Part shown: in pieces, positions 39,052 to 53,140 of the stretch
How the letters are laid out: every line of letters begins with the position of its first letter
Position numbering within the stretch: position 1 is the first letter of the stretch
Source: Aristolochia californica
Lineage: Eukaryota > Streptophyta > Magnoliopsida > Piperales > Aristolochiaceae
Assembly (NCBI GenBank): GCA_029961685.1
Contig: JARWKL010000008.1
Coordinates: 24,191,119-24,255,118 of the forward strand
Length of the DNA stretch: 64,000 bases
Reading direction: 5' to 3'
Position numbers and translations under genes: made by a program
Notes under the pieces: generated by a model
Told to the model about the DNA's origin: nothing
Databases searched by the model: none
The model's input: the letters and a program-made list of their open reading frames with translations, nothing else

Positions 39052-40602
39052 AGTGGAGATATTTTTTCACACACCAAAAATGAACACAAAAGTTTTGTTA
39101 TCCATGTTTGGGAAATTCCACTAGTACCCTAATGGCTTGGTGGATTTTTAAAAGAAAGAGATTTCTAATTGATCCTAACATATTTAAAATGTGGTGGATA
39201 TGCATGCCGGAAACATGTTGAAGATACTAATGACCTAATGATCCAAAAATTTCAAGGAGTACAAAAAAATGAATTCTCAACTTAACGTGTGGACCTGAGC
39301 CTAACAACCCACTTTTTGCCTATTTTACAAAATGCGGACCAAACAATCATTGATCATCGTGAATGTTTTGATCGCTTAAAGATGTTTAATGGCTATAATT
39401 TTAGTTAGAAATGACTTAAGGTTTGGGAGTCAACACTTAGATAAAAATGCCTCCCCCCTCTTCGGATGATTACGAAACCCAAAATATATATAAAAAACTA
39501 AAAGAGTTAACAATCCTAAAAAAATCACAGATAATTTTTTGAATTTTTTCTCTTAGCATTTGTGCATTTCCATTTTTGATGTTCAATTTTCTTTCTAATC
39601 CAAACTAGAGTTTTTACTCTCCCATTTTTGTCGTAAACAAAAAAGATAAGGCAAATAGATCACAACAAAATGAAAATTTTACAATTTATGTATGCAAAAA
39701 AATTTGAAAACAATAATAAATGTAAGTGAAGAAAAGTTTTTCACGCACCAAAAATGAACACCAAAGTTTTGTTATCCATGTTTGGGAAATTCCACTAGTA
39801 CAACCCCTATTAACATGGTAGAATTTTATAAGAAACAAATTTCTAATTGATCCTAATATGTTTTAAATGTGGTGGATATGCATGCCAAAAACATGTGGAA
39901 GATTCTAATGACGTAATAATCCAAACATGAGTTTTCACCCTCCCATTTTTGTCATAAACAAAAAATATAAGGCAAATAGATCTCAAGAAAATGAAAATTT
40001 TAGTGTTTAGGTTTGCAAAAAAATTTGAAAACAATAATAAATGTAAGTGAAGAAAATTTTTTGACACACCAAAAATGAACACCAAAGTTTTGTTATCCAT
40101 GTTTGGGAAATTCAACTAGTACAACCCCTAATTGCTTGGTGGTGTTTTATAAGAAAGAGATTTCTAATTGGTCCTAACATGTTTTAAATGTGGTGGATAT
40201 GCATGCCAGAAACATGTTGATGATGCAAATGACCTAAAGATCCAGAAATTTCAAGAAGTAGAAAAAATTGAATTCTCAAGTAAACGTGTGGACCAGAGCC
40301 TAACAACCCACTTTTTGCCTATTTTACAAAAAGCAAACCTAACAATGATATATCATCATGAATGTTTTGATCTATTAATGATGTGTAACGGCTACAATTT
40401 TACTTAGAAATGACTTATCGTTTGGGAGACAACACTTAGAAAAAAAATGCCTCCCCCCTCTTCCGTTGATTGCAAAACCCAAAATTTATAAAAAAAACTA
40501 AAAGTGTTTACAATCCTTAAAAAATTACAGAAACTTTTTGGAATTATCTCTCTCAGTCTTTCTGCATTTCCATTTTGGATGTTCATTCCTTTTTCTAATC
40601 GA
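39052..40602 (+). repeat. 2.32-kb higher-order duplication, copy 2
   Basis: Partner of 36727-38280, with landmarks 39172, 39850 and 40171. Because the flanking monomers match as well as the truncation itself, the truncated monomer was copied as part of the larger block rather than deleted twice. Many base differences between the copies show that the duplication is not very recent. Confidence 0.8.
39850..40170 (+). repeat. Truncated 321-bp monomer, duplicate of the one at 37530
   Basis: Same length and same junction (39918-39926) as the truncated monomer 2320 bp upstream, and embedded in the same order of neighbours. Confidence 0.9.
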
Positions 40603-41600
40603 AACTTGAGTTTTCACTCTCCCATTTTTGTCTTAAACCAAAAAGATATGGCAAATAGATCACAACAAAACAAAAATTTTAGAGTTTACGTATCCAAAAT
40701 ATTTTGAAAACATTAATAAATGTAATTGAAGAAAATTTTTTCACGCACCAAAAATGAACTCCAAAGTTTTGTTATCCATGTTTGGGAATGTCAACTAGTA
40801 CAACCCCTAATTGCTTGGTGGTGTTTTATAAGAAAGAGATTTCTAATTGGTCCTAACATGTTTTAAATGTGGTGGATATGCATGCCAGAAACATGTTGAA
40901 GAAGAAAATGACATAATGATCCAAAAATTTCGAGTTGAAAAAATTGAATTCTCAAGTTAACGTGTGGACCAGAGCCTAAGAACCCACTTTTTGCCTATTT
41001 TACAAAAAGCGAACCTAACAATCATAAATCATCGTAAATGTTTTGATCGATTAATGATGTGTAACGACTAAAATTTTAGTTAGAAATGACTTATGGTTTG
41101 GGAGTCTACAGTTAGATAAAAATGCCTCCCCCTCTTCCGATGATTACGAAACCCAAAAGATATAAAAAAACTAAAAGAGTTTACATTCCTTAAAATATCA
41201 CAGATACTTTTTGGAATTATCTTTCTCAGCATTTGTGCATTTCCATTTTGATGTTCGATTCTTTTTCTAATCAATGCTTGAGTTATCACAATCCAATTTT
41301 TGTCGTAAACAAAAAAGATAAGGCAAATAGATCAAAACAAAAAGAAAATTTTAGAGTTTATGTATGCAAAAAAATTTCTAAACAATAATAAATGTAAGTG
41401 AAGAAAAATTTTTCACGCACCAAAAATGGATACCAAAGTTTTGTTATCCATGTTTCGGAAATTCCACTAGTATTACCCCTAATAGCTTTGTGGAATTTTA
41501 TAAGAAAGAGATTTCTAACTAATCCTAACATGTTTTAAATGTTGTGGATATGTATGCCAGAAACATGTTGAAGATGCTAATGATCCTAATGATCCAAAAA
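40171..41600 (+). repeat. Satellite block IV (transition between families)
   Basis: Two monomers with landmarks at 40171 and 40850. Both still have TTATCCATG and GAAAAAATTGAATTC, the markers of the left side, but lack the A/B pattern of block III. They share a private patch just upstream of and including the landmark: CAACTAGTACAACCCC followed by ATTGCTTGGTGGTGTTTTA and GGTCCTAAC. Adjacent copies this alike indicate a recent exchange or conversion between neighbours. Confidence 0.75.
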
Positions 41601-43551
41601 TTTCAAGGAGTAGAAAAAGTTGAATTCTCAAGTAATGTGTGGACCAGAGCCAAACAACCCACTTTTTACCTATTTTACAAAAAGCAAACCTAACTATGAT
41701 TGATCATCATGAATGTTTTGATTGATTAATGATGTGTAACGGCTAAAATTTAAGTTAGAAATGATATATGGTTTGTGAGTCAACACTTAGATAAAAATGC
41801 CTCCCCCCTCTTCCGATGATTGCAAAACCCAAAATATATAAAAAAAGCTAAAACAGTTTGCGATCCTTAAAAAATCACCGAAACTTTTTGGAATTATCTC
41901 TCTCAGCATTCGTGCATTTGCATTTTGGATGTTCAATTTTTTTTCTAATCCAAACTTGAGTTTTCACTCTCCCTTTTTTTTCTTAAACAAAAAAGATAAG
42001 GGAAATTGATCACAACAAATTTAAAATTTTAGAGTTTATGTATGCAAAAAAAATTGAAAACATTAATAAATGTAAGTGAAGAAAATTTTTTTCACGCACC
42101 AAAAATGAACCCCAATGTTTTGTTACCCATGTTTGGGAAGTTCCACTAGTACAACCCTTAATAGCTTGGTGGAATTTTATAAGAAAGAGATTTGTAATTG
42201 ATCCTAACATGTTTTAAATGTGGAAGATATACATGCCAGAAACTTGTTGAAGATGCTAATGACCTAATGATCCAAAAATATCGAGTAGAAAAAGTTAAAT
42301 TCTCAAGTTAACGTGTGGAGCATAGACTAACAACCCGCTTTTTGCCTATTTTACAAAAAATGGACCTAACAATCATAGATCATCATGAATGTTTTGATCA
42401 ATTAATGATGTGTAACGGGTATAATTTTAGTTGGAAAAGACTTATGGTTTGGGAGTCAACACGTAGATAAAAATGTCTCCCCCCTCATCCGATGACTGTG
42501 AACCCTAAAATATATAAAAAAACTAAAAGAGTTTACAATCCTTAAAAAATCACAGGTACTTTTTAAAACTATCTCTTGCAGTATTTGTGCATTTCCATTT
42601 TGGATGTTCAATTTTTTTTCTAATCCAAACGTGAGTTTTCACTCTCCCATTTTTGTCAAAAACAATAAAGATAAGGCAAATAGATCACAACAAAATGAAA
42701 ATTTTAGAGTTTCAATATGCAAAAAAATTTCAAAACAATAATAAATGTATGTGAAGAAATTTTTTTCACGCACCAAAAATGAACACAAAATTTTGTTACC
42801 CATGTTTGGGAAATTCCACTAGTACAACCCTTAATTGCTTGGTGGAATTTTATAAGAAAGAGATTTCTAATTGATCCTAACATGTTTTAAATGTGGTGGA
42901 TACACATGCCAAAAACATGTTGAAGATGCTAATGACCTAATGATACAAAAATTTCAAGGAGTAGAAAAAGTTGAATTCTCTAGTTAACATGTGGACCACA
43001 GCCTAACAACCCACTTTTTGCCTATTTTACAAAAAATGGAACTAACAATCATATATCATCTTGAATGTTTGGATCAATTAATGTTGTGTAAGGGCTACAA
43101 TTTTAGTTTGAAATGACTTATGGTTTGGGAGTCAACACTTAGATAAAAATGCCTCCCCCCTCTTTCGATGACTACGAAACCCACAATGTATAAAAAAAAC
43201 TAAAAGTGTTTACAATCCTTAAAAAATAACAGATACCTTTTGGAATTATCTCTCTCAGCATTCGTGCATTTCCATTTTGCATGATCAACTTTTTTTCTAA
43301 TCCAAACTTGAGTTTTGACCCTCCCATTTTTGTCGTAAACAAAAAAGATAAGGCAAATAGATCACAACAAAATGAAAATTTAAATGTTTATGCATGATAA
43401 AAAAATTGAAAACAATAATAAATGTAAGTGCAGAAAATTATTTCACGTAACTAAAATAAACACCAAAGTTTTGTTACCAATGTGTGCGAAATTCCACTAG
43501 TACAACCTGCAATAACATAGTGGAATTTTATAATAAAGAGATTTCTAATTG

Positions 43552-46500
43552 ATCCTATCATGTTTTAAATGTGGTGGATATGCATGCTAGAAACATGTTG
43601 AAGTTGCTTATGACCTAATGATCCAAAAATTTCACGGAGTAGAAAAAGTTGAATTCTCAAGTTAACGTGTGGACCAGAGCCTATCGACCCACTTTTTTTC
43701 TATTTTACTAAAAGTGGACCTAACAATCATAGATCATCGTGAATATTTTGATCGATAATGATGTGCAACGGCTATAATTTTAGTTAGAAATGACTAATGG
43801 TTTGGGAGTCAACACTTAGATAAAAATGCCTCCCCCCTCTTTCGATGATAGTGAAACCCAAAATATATAAAAAAAACACTAAAAGTGTTTACAATCCTTA
43901 AAAAATCAAAGAATTTTTTGGAATTATCTCTCTCAGCATTCGTGCTTTTCCATTTTCTATGTTCAATTTTTTTTCAAATCCAAACTTGAGTTTTCACTCT
44001 CCCATTTTTGTGGTAAACAAAAAAGATAAGGCAAATAGATCACAACAAAATGAAAATTTTATAGAAGAAAATTTTTTCACGCACCAAAAATGATCGCCGA
44101 AGTTTTGTTACCCATGTTTGGAAAATTCCACTAGTACAACCCTTAATAGCTGGGTGCAATTTTATAAGAAATAAATTACTAATTGATCCTAACATGTTTT
44201 AAATGTGGTGGATATGCATGACAGAACATGATGAAGATGCTAATGACCTAATGATCCAAAAATTTCAAGGAGTAGAAAAAGTTGAATTCTTAAGTAATGT
44301 GTGGAGTAGAGCCTAACATCCCACTTTTTGCCAATTTTACAAAAAGTAGACCTAACAATCAAAGTTCATCGTGATTGTTTTGATCGATTAATGATGTGTA
44401 ACGGCTAAAATTTTAGTTAGAAATGTCTTATGGTTTGGGAGTCAACACTTAGATAAAAATGCCACCCCCCTCTTCCGTTGATTGTAAAACCCAAAATATA
44501 TAAAAAAAACTAAAAGAGTTTACAATCCTTAAAAAATCACAAATACTTTTCGGAATTATCTCTCTCAGCATTCGTGCATTTCCATTTTGGATGTTAATTT
44601 TTTTTTTCTAATTCAAGATAAGGCAAATTGATCAAAAGAAAATAAAAATTTTAGAGTTTATGTATGCAAAAAAATTTGAAAACAATAAAAAAGGTAAGTG
44701 ATGAAAATTTTTCACGCACAAAAAATGAACACCAAAGTTTTGTTACCCTTGTTTGAGAAATTCCACTAGTACAACCCTTAATAGCTTGGTGGAATTTTAT
44801 AAGAAAGATATTTCTAATTGATCCTAAAATGTTTTAAATGTGGTGGATATGCATGCCAAAAACATGTTGAAGATGTTAATGACCTAAAGATCCAAAAATT
44901 TCAAGGAGTAGAAAAAGTTGAATTCTCCTGTTAACATGTGGACCATAGCCTAACTAACCCCTTTTTGCCTATTTTAAAAAAAGTGGACCTAACAATCATA
45001 GATCATCGTGAATTTTTTGATCGATTAGTGATGTGTAACGGCTATAATTTTAGCTAGAAATCACTTATGGTTTAGGAGTCAACACTAAGATAAAAATGCC
45101 TTCCCCCACTTCCGATGATTGCGAAACCCAAAACATACAAAAAAAAAAAACAAAAAAGAGTTTAAAATCCTTAAAAAATCATGGATACTTTTGAGAATTG
45201 TCTCTCTCAGCATTTGTGCATTTCCATTTTGGATGTTTAGTTTTTTTTCTATTCGAAAGTTGACTTTTCACTATCCAGTTATTGTCGTAAACAAAAACGA
45301 TAAGGCAAATAGATCACAACAAAATGAAAATTTTAGAGTTTATATATGCAAAAACAATTGAAAACTATAAAAAATGTAAGTGAAGAAATTTTTTTCACGC
45401 ACCCCTAATATCTTGGTGGAATTTAATAAGAAAGAGATTTCAAATTGATCCTAACATGTTTTAAATGTGGAGGAAAGGCATGCCAGAAACATGTTGAAGA
45501 TGCTAATGACCTAATGATCCAAAAATTTCAAGGAGTAGAAAAAGCTGAATTCTCAAGTTAACGTGTGGAACAGAGCCTAACAACCAATTTTTGCCTATTT
45601 TACACAAAGCGGACCTAATTATCATAGATCAATGTGAATATTTTGATCGATTCATGATTTGTAACGGCTATAATTTTAGCTAGAAATGACTTATCATCTG
45701 GGAGTCAGCACTTAGATAAAAATGCCTCCCCCCTCTTTCAATGAACAAAATAATAAATGTAAGTGAAGAAAATTTTTTACGCACCAAAAATGAACACCAA
45801 ATTTTTGTTACCCATGTTTGGGAAACTCCACTAGTACAACCCCTAATTACTTGGTGGAATTTTAAAAGAAAGAGATTTCTAATTGATCCTAACATGTTTT
45901 AAATGTGGTGGATACGCAAGCCAAAAACATGTTGAAGATGTTAATGACCTAATGATCCAAATATTTCAAGGAGTAGAAAAAGTTGAATTCTCAAGTTAAC
46001 ATGTGGACCAGAGCCTAACAACCCACTTTTTGCCTATTTTACAAAAAGTGGACCTAACAATCATAGATCATCATGAATGTTTTGATCGATTAATAATGTG
46101 CAACGGCTATAAATTTAGTTAGAAATGACTTATGTTTTGGGAGTCAACACTCAAATAAAAATGCCTCCCCCCTCTTCCGATGATTGCGAAACCCAAAATA
46201 TATAAAAAAAATAAAAGAGTTTACAACCCTTAAAAAATCACAGAAACTTTTTGGAATTATCTCTCTCAGCATTTGTGCATTTCGGTTTTTGATGTTCAAT
46301 TTTTTTTTTTAATCCAAACTTGAGTTTTCTGTCTCCCATTTTGGTCGTAAAAAAAAAGATAAGGCAAATAAGATCACACAACAAAATGAAAATTTTAAAG
46401 TTTAAGTATGCTAAAAAATTTGAAAACAATAATAAATGTAAGTGAAGAAAATTTTTTCACAGACGAAAAATGAACACCAAAGTTTTGTTACCCATGTTTG

Positions 46501-46566
46501 GGAAATTCCACTAGTATAACCCCCTAATAGCTTGGTGAAATTTTTTAAGAAAGAGATTTCTACTTG
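43552..46566 (+). repeat. Cluster of four consecutive shortened monomers
   Basis: Successive intervals are 634, 635, 627 and 438 bp instead of about 676. Junctions: 44058-44068 (about 45 bp lost), 44610-44618 (about 41 bp lost), 45399-45404 (about 50 bp lost, CACC/ACCC overlap) and 45740-45750 (about 240 bp lost). Each junction is at a different place in the monomer, so the four deletions are independent events. The cluster lies 2-4 kb inside the left boundary of block V. Confidence 0.85.
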
Positions 46567-48722
46567 ATCCTAACATGTTTTAAATGTGGTAGATATGCAT
46601 GCCAGAAACATGTAGAAGTTGCTAATGACCTAACGATCCAAAAATTTAACGGAGTAGAAAAAATTGAATTCTCAAGTTAACTTGTGGACCAGAGCCTAAC
46701 AACCCACGTTTTGCCTATTTTACAAGATGCGGGCCTAACAAACATAGATCATCGTGAATGTTTTGATCGATTAATGATGTGTAATGGCTAAAATTTTAGT
46801 TAGAAATGACTTATGGTTTGGGAGTCACCACTTTAGATAAAAATGCCTCCCCCCTCTTCCGATGACTGCGAAACCCAAAATATATAAAAAAAACTAAAAG
46901 AGTGTATAGTCCTTTAAAAATCACAGATACTTTTTGGAATTCTCTCTCTTAGCATTAGTGCATTTCCATTTTAGAAGTTCAATTTCTTTTCTAATCCAAA
47001 CTTGAGTTTTCACTATCCCATGTTTGTCGTAAACAAAAAAGAAAAGGTAAATAGATCACAACAAAATGAAAATTTTAGAGTTTATGTATGCAAAAAAATT
47101 TGAAAACAATAATAAATGTAAGTGAAGAAAATTTTTTCACGCACCAAAAATGAACACTCTATTTTTGTTACCGATGTTTGGGAAATTCCAGTTGTACAAC
47201 CCCTAATAGCTGGGTGGAATTTTATAAAAAATAGGTTTCTAATTTCTCCTAACATGTTTTAAATGTGGTGGATATGCATGCCAAAAACATGTTGAAGATG
47301 CTAATGACCTAATGATCCAAAAATAACTAGGAGTTGAAAAAGTTGAATTCTCAAGTTAACGTGCGGACTAGAGCCTAACAACCCATTTTTTGCCTATTTT
47401 ACAAAAAGAGGACCTAACAATCATAGATCATCGTTAATGTTTTTATCGATTAATGATGTTTCATGGCTATAATTTCAGTTAGAAATGACTTATAGTTTTG
47501 GAGTCAACACTTAGATAAAAATGCCACCCCCCTATTCCTATGATTGTGACACCCAAAATATATAAAAAAAACTTAAAGAGTTTATAATCCATAAAAAATC
47601 ACAGATACTTTTTGGAATTATCTCCCTCAGCATTCATGCATTTCCATTTTGGATGTTCTATTTTTTTTCCAATCCAAAATTGAGTTTTCATTCTCCTATT
47701 TTTGTAGTAAGAAAAAGATAAGGCAAATAGATAACAAGAAAATGAAAATTTTTGAGTTTATTTTTGCAAAAAAATTTGAAAACAATAATAAATGTAAGTG
47801 AAGAAAAAATTTTCATGCACCAAAAATGAACACGAAAGTTTTGTTACCCATGTTTGCTAAATTCCTCTAGTACAACCCCTAATAGCTTGGTGGAATTTTA
47901 AAAGAAAGATATTTCTAATTGATCCTAAAATATTTTAAATGAGGTGGATATGCATGTCAGAAACATGTTGAAGATGCTAATGCCCTAATGATCCAAAAAT
48001 TTCAAAGAGTAGAAAAAATTGAATTCTCAAGTTAACGAGTGGACCAGAGCCCAACAACCCACTTATTGCCTATTTTACAAAAAGTGGACCTAACAATCAT
48101 AGATCAACGAGAATATTTTTATCAATTAATGATGTGTAACGGCTATAATTTTATTTAGAAATGACTTTTGGTTTGGGAGTCAACACTTAGATAAAAATGC
48201 CTCCCCACCTTCTGATGACTGCGAAACCCAAAATATATAAAAAAAACTTAAAGAGTTTACAATCCTTAAAAAATCACAGATACTTTTTTGAATAGTCTCT
48301 CTCAGAATTCATGCATTTCCATTTTGGATGTTCAATTTTTTTTTCTAATCAAAACATGAGTTTTCACTCTCCCATTTTTGTTGTAAACAAAAAATATAAG
48401 CCAAATAGATCACAACAAAATGAAAATTTTAGAGTATATGTATGCAATAAAATTTGAAAAAAATAATAAATGTAAGTGAAGAAAAAAATTTCACGCAGAA
48501 AAAATGAACACCATTGTTTTCTTACCCATGTTTGGGAAATTCCACTAGTACAACCCCTAATAGCTTGGTAGAATTTTATAAGAAAGTGATTTCTAATTGA
48601 TCCTAACAAGTTTTAAATGTGGTGGATACGCATGCCAGAAACATGTTGAAGATGGTAATGACCTAATGAGCCAAAAATTTCAAGGAGTAGAAAAAGTTGA
48701 ATTCTCAAGTTAACGTGTGGAC

Positions 48723-48740
48723 CGAAGCCACCGATTTTAC
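48723..48740 (+). repeat. ~20-bp deletion junction in monomer
   Basis: GTGGACCGAAGCCACC joins GATTTTAC; the TAACAACCCACTTTTTGCC part is missing (interval 662 bp). Confidence 0.7.
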
Positions 48741-51700
48741 AAAAAATGGACCTCACAATCATAGAACATCGTGAATGTTTTGATCGACTAATGATGTGTA
48801 ATGGCTAAAATTTTAGTTAGAAATGACTTATGGTGTGGGACTCAACACTTAGATAAAAATGTCTCCCCCCTCTTCCGATGATTCCGAAACCAAAAATATA
48901 TAAAAAAAATTAAAAGAGTTTACAATCCTTAAAAAATCACAGATACTTTATGGAAATAACTCCCTCAGCATTCGTGCATTTCCATTTTGGATGTTCAATT
49001 TTTTTTCTAATCCAAACTTGAGTTTTCACTCTCCGATTTTTGTCGTAAACAAAAAAGATAAGGCAAATAGATCACAACAAAATGAAAATTTTAGAGTTTA
49101 TGTATGCAAAAAAATTTGAAAACAATAATAAATGGAAGTGAAGAAAAAAATTTCACGCACAAAAAATGAACACCAAAGTTGTGTTACCCATGTTTGGGAA
49201 ATTCCACAAGTACAACCCCAAATAGCCTAGTGGAATTTTATAAGAAAGAGATTTCTAATTGATCCTAACATGTTTTAAATGTGGTGGATAAGCATGCCAG
49301 AAACATGTTGAAGATGCTAATGACCCAATTATCCAAAACTGTCCAGGAGTAGAAAAAGTTGAATTCTCAAGTTAACGAGTCGACTAGAGCCTGACAACCC
49401 ACTTTTTGCCTATTTTACAAAAAGCGGACCTAACAATCATATATCATCGTGAATGTATTGATCGATTAATGATGTGTAACGGCTATAATTTTTCTTAGAA
49501 ATGACTTATGGAATGGGAGTCAACAATTAGATCAAAATGGCTCCCCCCGCTTCCAATTATTGCGGAACCCATAATATATAAAAAAAACTAAAAGAGTTTA
49601 CAATCCATAAAAAATCACAGATACTTTTTGGAATTATTTCCCTCAGCATTTGTACATTTCCATTTTGGATGTTCATTTTTTTTTTAATCCAAACTTGAGT
49701 TTTCATTCTCCCATTTTTGTCATAAACGAAAAAGATAAGGCAAATAGATCACAACAAAGTGAAAGTTTAGAGTTTATGTATGCAAAAAAATTTGAAAACA
49801 ATAATAAATGTAAGTGAAGAAAATTTTTTCACGCACCAAAATGAACACAAAAGTTTTGTTACCGATGTTTGGGAAATTCAACTTGTACAACCCCAAATAG
49901 CTTAGTGGAATTTTATAAGAAAGAGATTACTAATTGATCCTAACATGTTTTAAATGATGCGGATATGAAAACCTGAAACAAGTTGAAGATGCTAATGACC
50001 TAATGATCCAAAAATTTCAAGGAGTAGAAAAAGTTGAATTCTCAAGTTAACGTGTGGACCAGAGCCTGACAACCCACTTTTTGCCTATTTTACAAAAAGC
50101 GGACCTAACAACCTTAGATCTTTGTGAATGTTTTGATCGATTAATGATGTGTAACGGCTATAATTATAGTTTGAAATGACTTACGGTTCGGGAGTCAACA
50201 CTTAGATAAAAATGCCTCCCCCCTCTTCCGATGATTGCAAAACCCAAAATATATCAAAAAAACTGAAAGAGTTTACAATCCTTTAAAAATCACAGATACT
50301 ATTTGGAATTATCTCCCTTAGCATTCGCGCATTTCCATTTTATATGTTCAATTTTTTTTCTAATCCAAACTTGAGTTTTCTCTCTCCCATTTTTGTCATA
50401 AACAAAAAAATAAGGCAAATAGATCACAAAAAAATGAAAATTTTAGAGTTTATGTATGCAAAAAAATTTGAAAACAATAATAAATGTAAGTGAAGACAAT
50501 TTTGTCACGCACCAAAAATGAACACCAAAGTTTTGTTACCCATGTTTGGAAAATTCCATTAGTACAACCCCTAATAGCTTGGTGGAATTTTATAAGAAAG
50601 AGATTTCTAATTGATCCTAACATTTTTTAAATGTGGTGGATACGCATGCCAGAAGCATGTTGAACATGCTAATGACCTAACGATCCTAAATTTCAATGAG
50701 AAGAAAAAGTTGAATTCTCAAGTTAACGTGTGGACCAGAGCCTAACAACATACTCTTTACCTATTTTACAAAAAGCGGACCTAACAATCATACATCATCA
50801 TGAATGTTTTAATCGATTAATGATATGTAACGACTAAAATTTTAGTTAGAAATGACTTATGGTTTGGGAGTGAACACTTAGATAAAAATGCCTTCCCCTT
50901 CTTCCGATGATTGCGAAAACCAAAATATGTAACTAAAAGAGTTTACAATCCATAAAAAATCATAGACACTTTTTGGAATAATCTCTCTCAGCATTCGTGC
51001 ATTTCCATTATGGATGTTCAATTTTTTTCTAATCCAAACTTGAGTTTTCACACTCCCATTTTTGTTGTAAACAAAAATGATAAGGCAAATAGATTACAAC
51101 AAAATGATAATTTTAGAATTTATGTTTGAAAAAAAATTTGAAAACAATAATAAATGTAAGTGAAGAAAAAGTTTTCACGCACTAAAAATGAACACCAAAG
51201 TTTTGTTACCCATGTTTGGGAAATTCCACTAGTATAACCCCTAATTGCTTGGTAGAATTTTATAAGAAAGAGATTTCTAACTGATCCTAACATGTTTTAA
51301 ATGTGGTGGATATGCATACGAGAAACATGTTGAAGATGTTAATGACCTAAGGATCCAAAAATTTCAAGGAGTAGAAAAAGATGAATTCTCAAGTTAACAT
51401 GTGGACCAGAGCCTAACAACCCACTTTTTGCCTATTTTACAAAAAGCGGACCTAACAATCATAGATCATCGTGAATGTTTTGATCGATTAATGATGTGTA
51501 ATGGCTATAATTTTATTTAGAAATGACTTATGGTTAGGGAGTCAACACTTAGATAAAAATGCCTCCCCCTTCTTCCGATGATTGCGAAACCCAAAATATA
51601 TAAAAAAAATTAAAAGAGTTTGCAATCCATATAAAATCACTGATACTTTTTGGAATTATTTCCTTCAGCATTCTTTCATTTCCATTTTGGATGTTCAATT

Positions 51701-52094
51701 TTTTTTCTATTCCAAAACTGGGTTGTCACTCTCCCATTTTTGTCGTAAACAAGAAAGATAAGGCAAATAGATCACAACAAAATGAAAATTTAAGAGTTTA
51801 TGCATGCAAAAAAATTTGAAAACAATAATAAATGTAAGTGAAGAAAAAATTTTCACGTACCAAAAATGAACACCAAAGTTTTGTTACCCATGTTTGGGAA
51901 ATTCCACTAGTACAACCCCTAATAGCTTGGAATTTTATAAGAAAAAGATTTCTAATTGATCCTAAGATGTTTTAAATGTGGTGGCTATGAATGGTAAAAA
52001 CATGTTGAAGATGCTAATGACCTAATGATCCAAAAATTTCAAAGAGTAGAAAAACTTGATTTCTCAAGTTAACATGTGGACCTGAGGCTAACAA

Positions 52095-52112
52095 CCCACT
52101 TTTTGCGGACCT
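52095..52112 (+). repeat. 16-bp deletion between GC repeats
   Basis: ACTTTTTGC joins GGACCTAAC. A normal monomer has CTATTTTACAAAAAGC between them; the GC at each end is the overlap (interval 661 bp). Confidence 0.8.
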
Positions 52113-53140
52113 AACAATCATAGATCATCGCGAATGTTTTGAACTATTAGTGATGTGTAACGGCTATAGTTTTAGTTTGAAATGACTTATGGTTTGGGAG
52201 TCAACACTTAGATAAAAATGCCTCCCCCTTCTTCTGATGATTGTGAAACCCAAAATATATAAAAAAAACTAAAAGAGTTTTCAATCCTTAAAAAATCATA
52301 GATACTTTTTGGAATATCTCTCTCAGTAATCGTTCATTTCCTTTTTGGATATTCAATTTTTTTTCTAATCCAAACTTGAGTTTTCACTCTTCCATTTTTG
52401 TCGTAAACAAAAAAGATAAGGCAAATAGATCACAACAAAATGAAAATTTTAGAGTTTATGTATGTAAAGAAATTTTAAAACAATTATAAATGTAAGTTAA
52501 GAAAATTTTTTCCTGCACCAAAAATGAACACCAAAGTTTTGTTACCCATGTTTGGGAAATTCCACTAGCACAACCCCTAATAGCTTGGTGGAATTTTGTA
52601 AGAAAGTGATTTCTAATTGATCCTAACATGTTTTAAATGTGGTGGAGATGCATGCGAGAAACATGTTGAAGATGCTAATGACCTAATGATCCAAAAATTT
52701 CAAGGAGTAGAAAAAGTTGAATTCCCAAGTTAACATGTGGACCAGAGCCTAACAACCCGCTTTTTTCCTATTTTGCAAAAAGTGGACCTAACAATCTTAG
52801 ATCATCGTGAATGTTTTGATCGATTAATGATGTGTAACTTCTAAAATTTTAGTTAGCAATGACTTATGGTTTGGGAGTCAACAATCAGATAAAAATGCCA
52901 ACCCCCTCTTCCAATGATCGCGAAACCCAAAATATATAAAAATAAATAAAAGAGTTTAAAATCCTTAAAAAATCACAGATACTTTTTGGATTTTTCTCTC
53001 TCAGCATTCGTGCATTTCCATTTTGGATGTTCAATTTTTTTTCTAATCCAAACTTGAGTTTTCACTCTCCCATTTTTGTCGTAAACAAAAAAGATAAGGA
53101 AAATAGATCACAACAAAATAAAAATTTTATAGTTTACGAA

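Larger units (their letters stand above)
31031..40170 (+). repeat. Satellite block III (interleaved A and B haplotypes)
   Basis: Satellite monomers only. Landmarks: 31475(A), 32148(B), 32824(A), 33493(B), 34165(A), 34823(A), 35501(B), 36173(A), 36851(A), 37530(B, truncated), 37851, 38526, 39172(A), 39850(B, truncated). Type A carries AAGTGGAG, AAATGAATTC, a CATTGA(T/C)CA form and GATCGCTTAATG, usually with GAGTTAACAATCC and AATTTTCTCTCT. Type B carries AAGTGAAG, GTGGGCCAGATCC, GGACTTA and GATYRATTAATG, usually with CTAATAAC. The marks lie hundreds of bases apart within a monomer yet travel together, so these are true haplotypes. The unit at 33493 is mixed, with an A-like upstream half. The order changes from AB dimers to AAB trimers. 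Confidence 0.85.

Noticed and set aside
41570..41600. TAATGATCC repeated in tandem as a microsatellite
   Set aside because: A one-base change plus insertion in AATGACCTAATGATCC produces the look of a repeat; it is only two copies.
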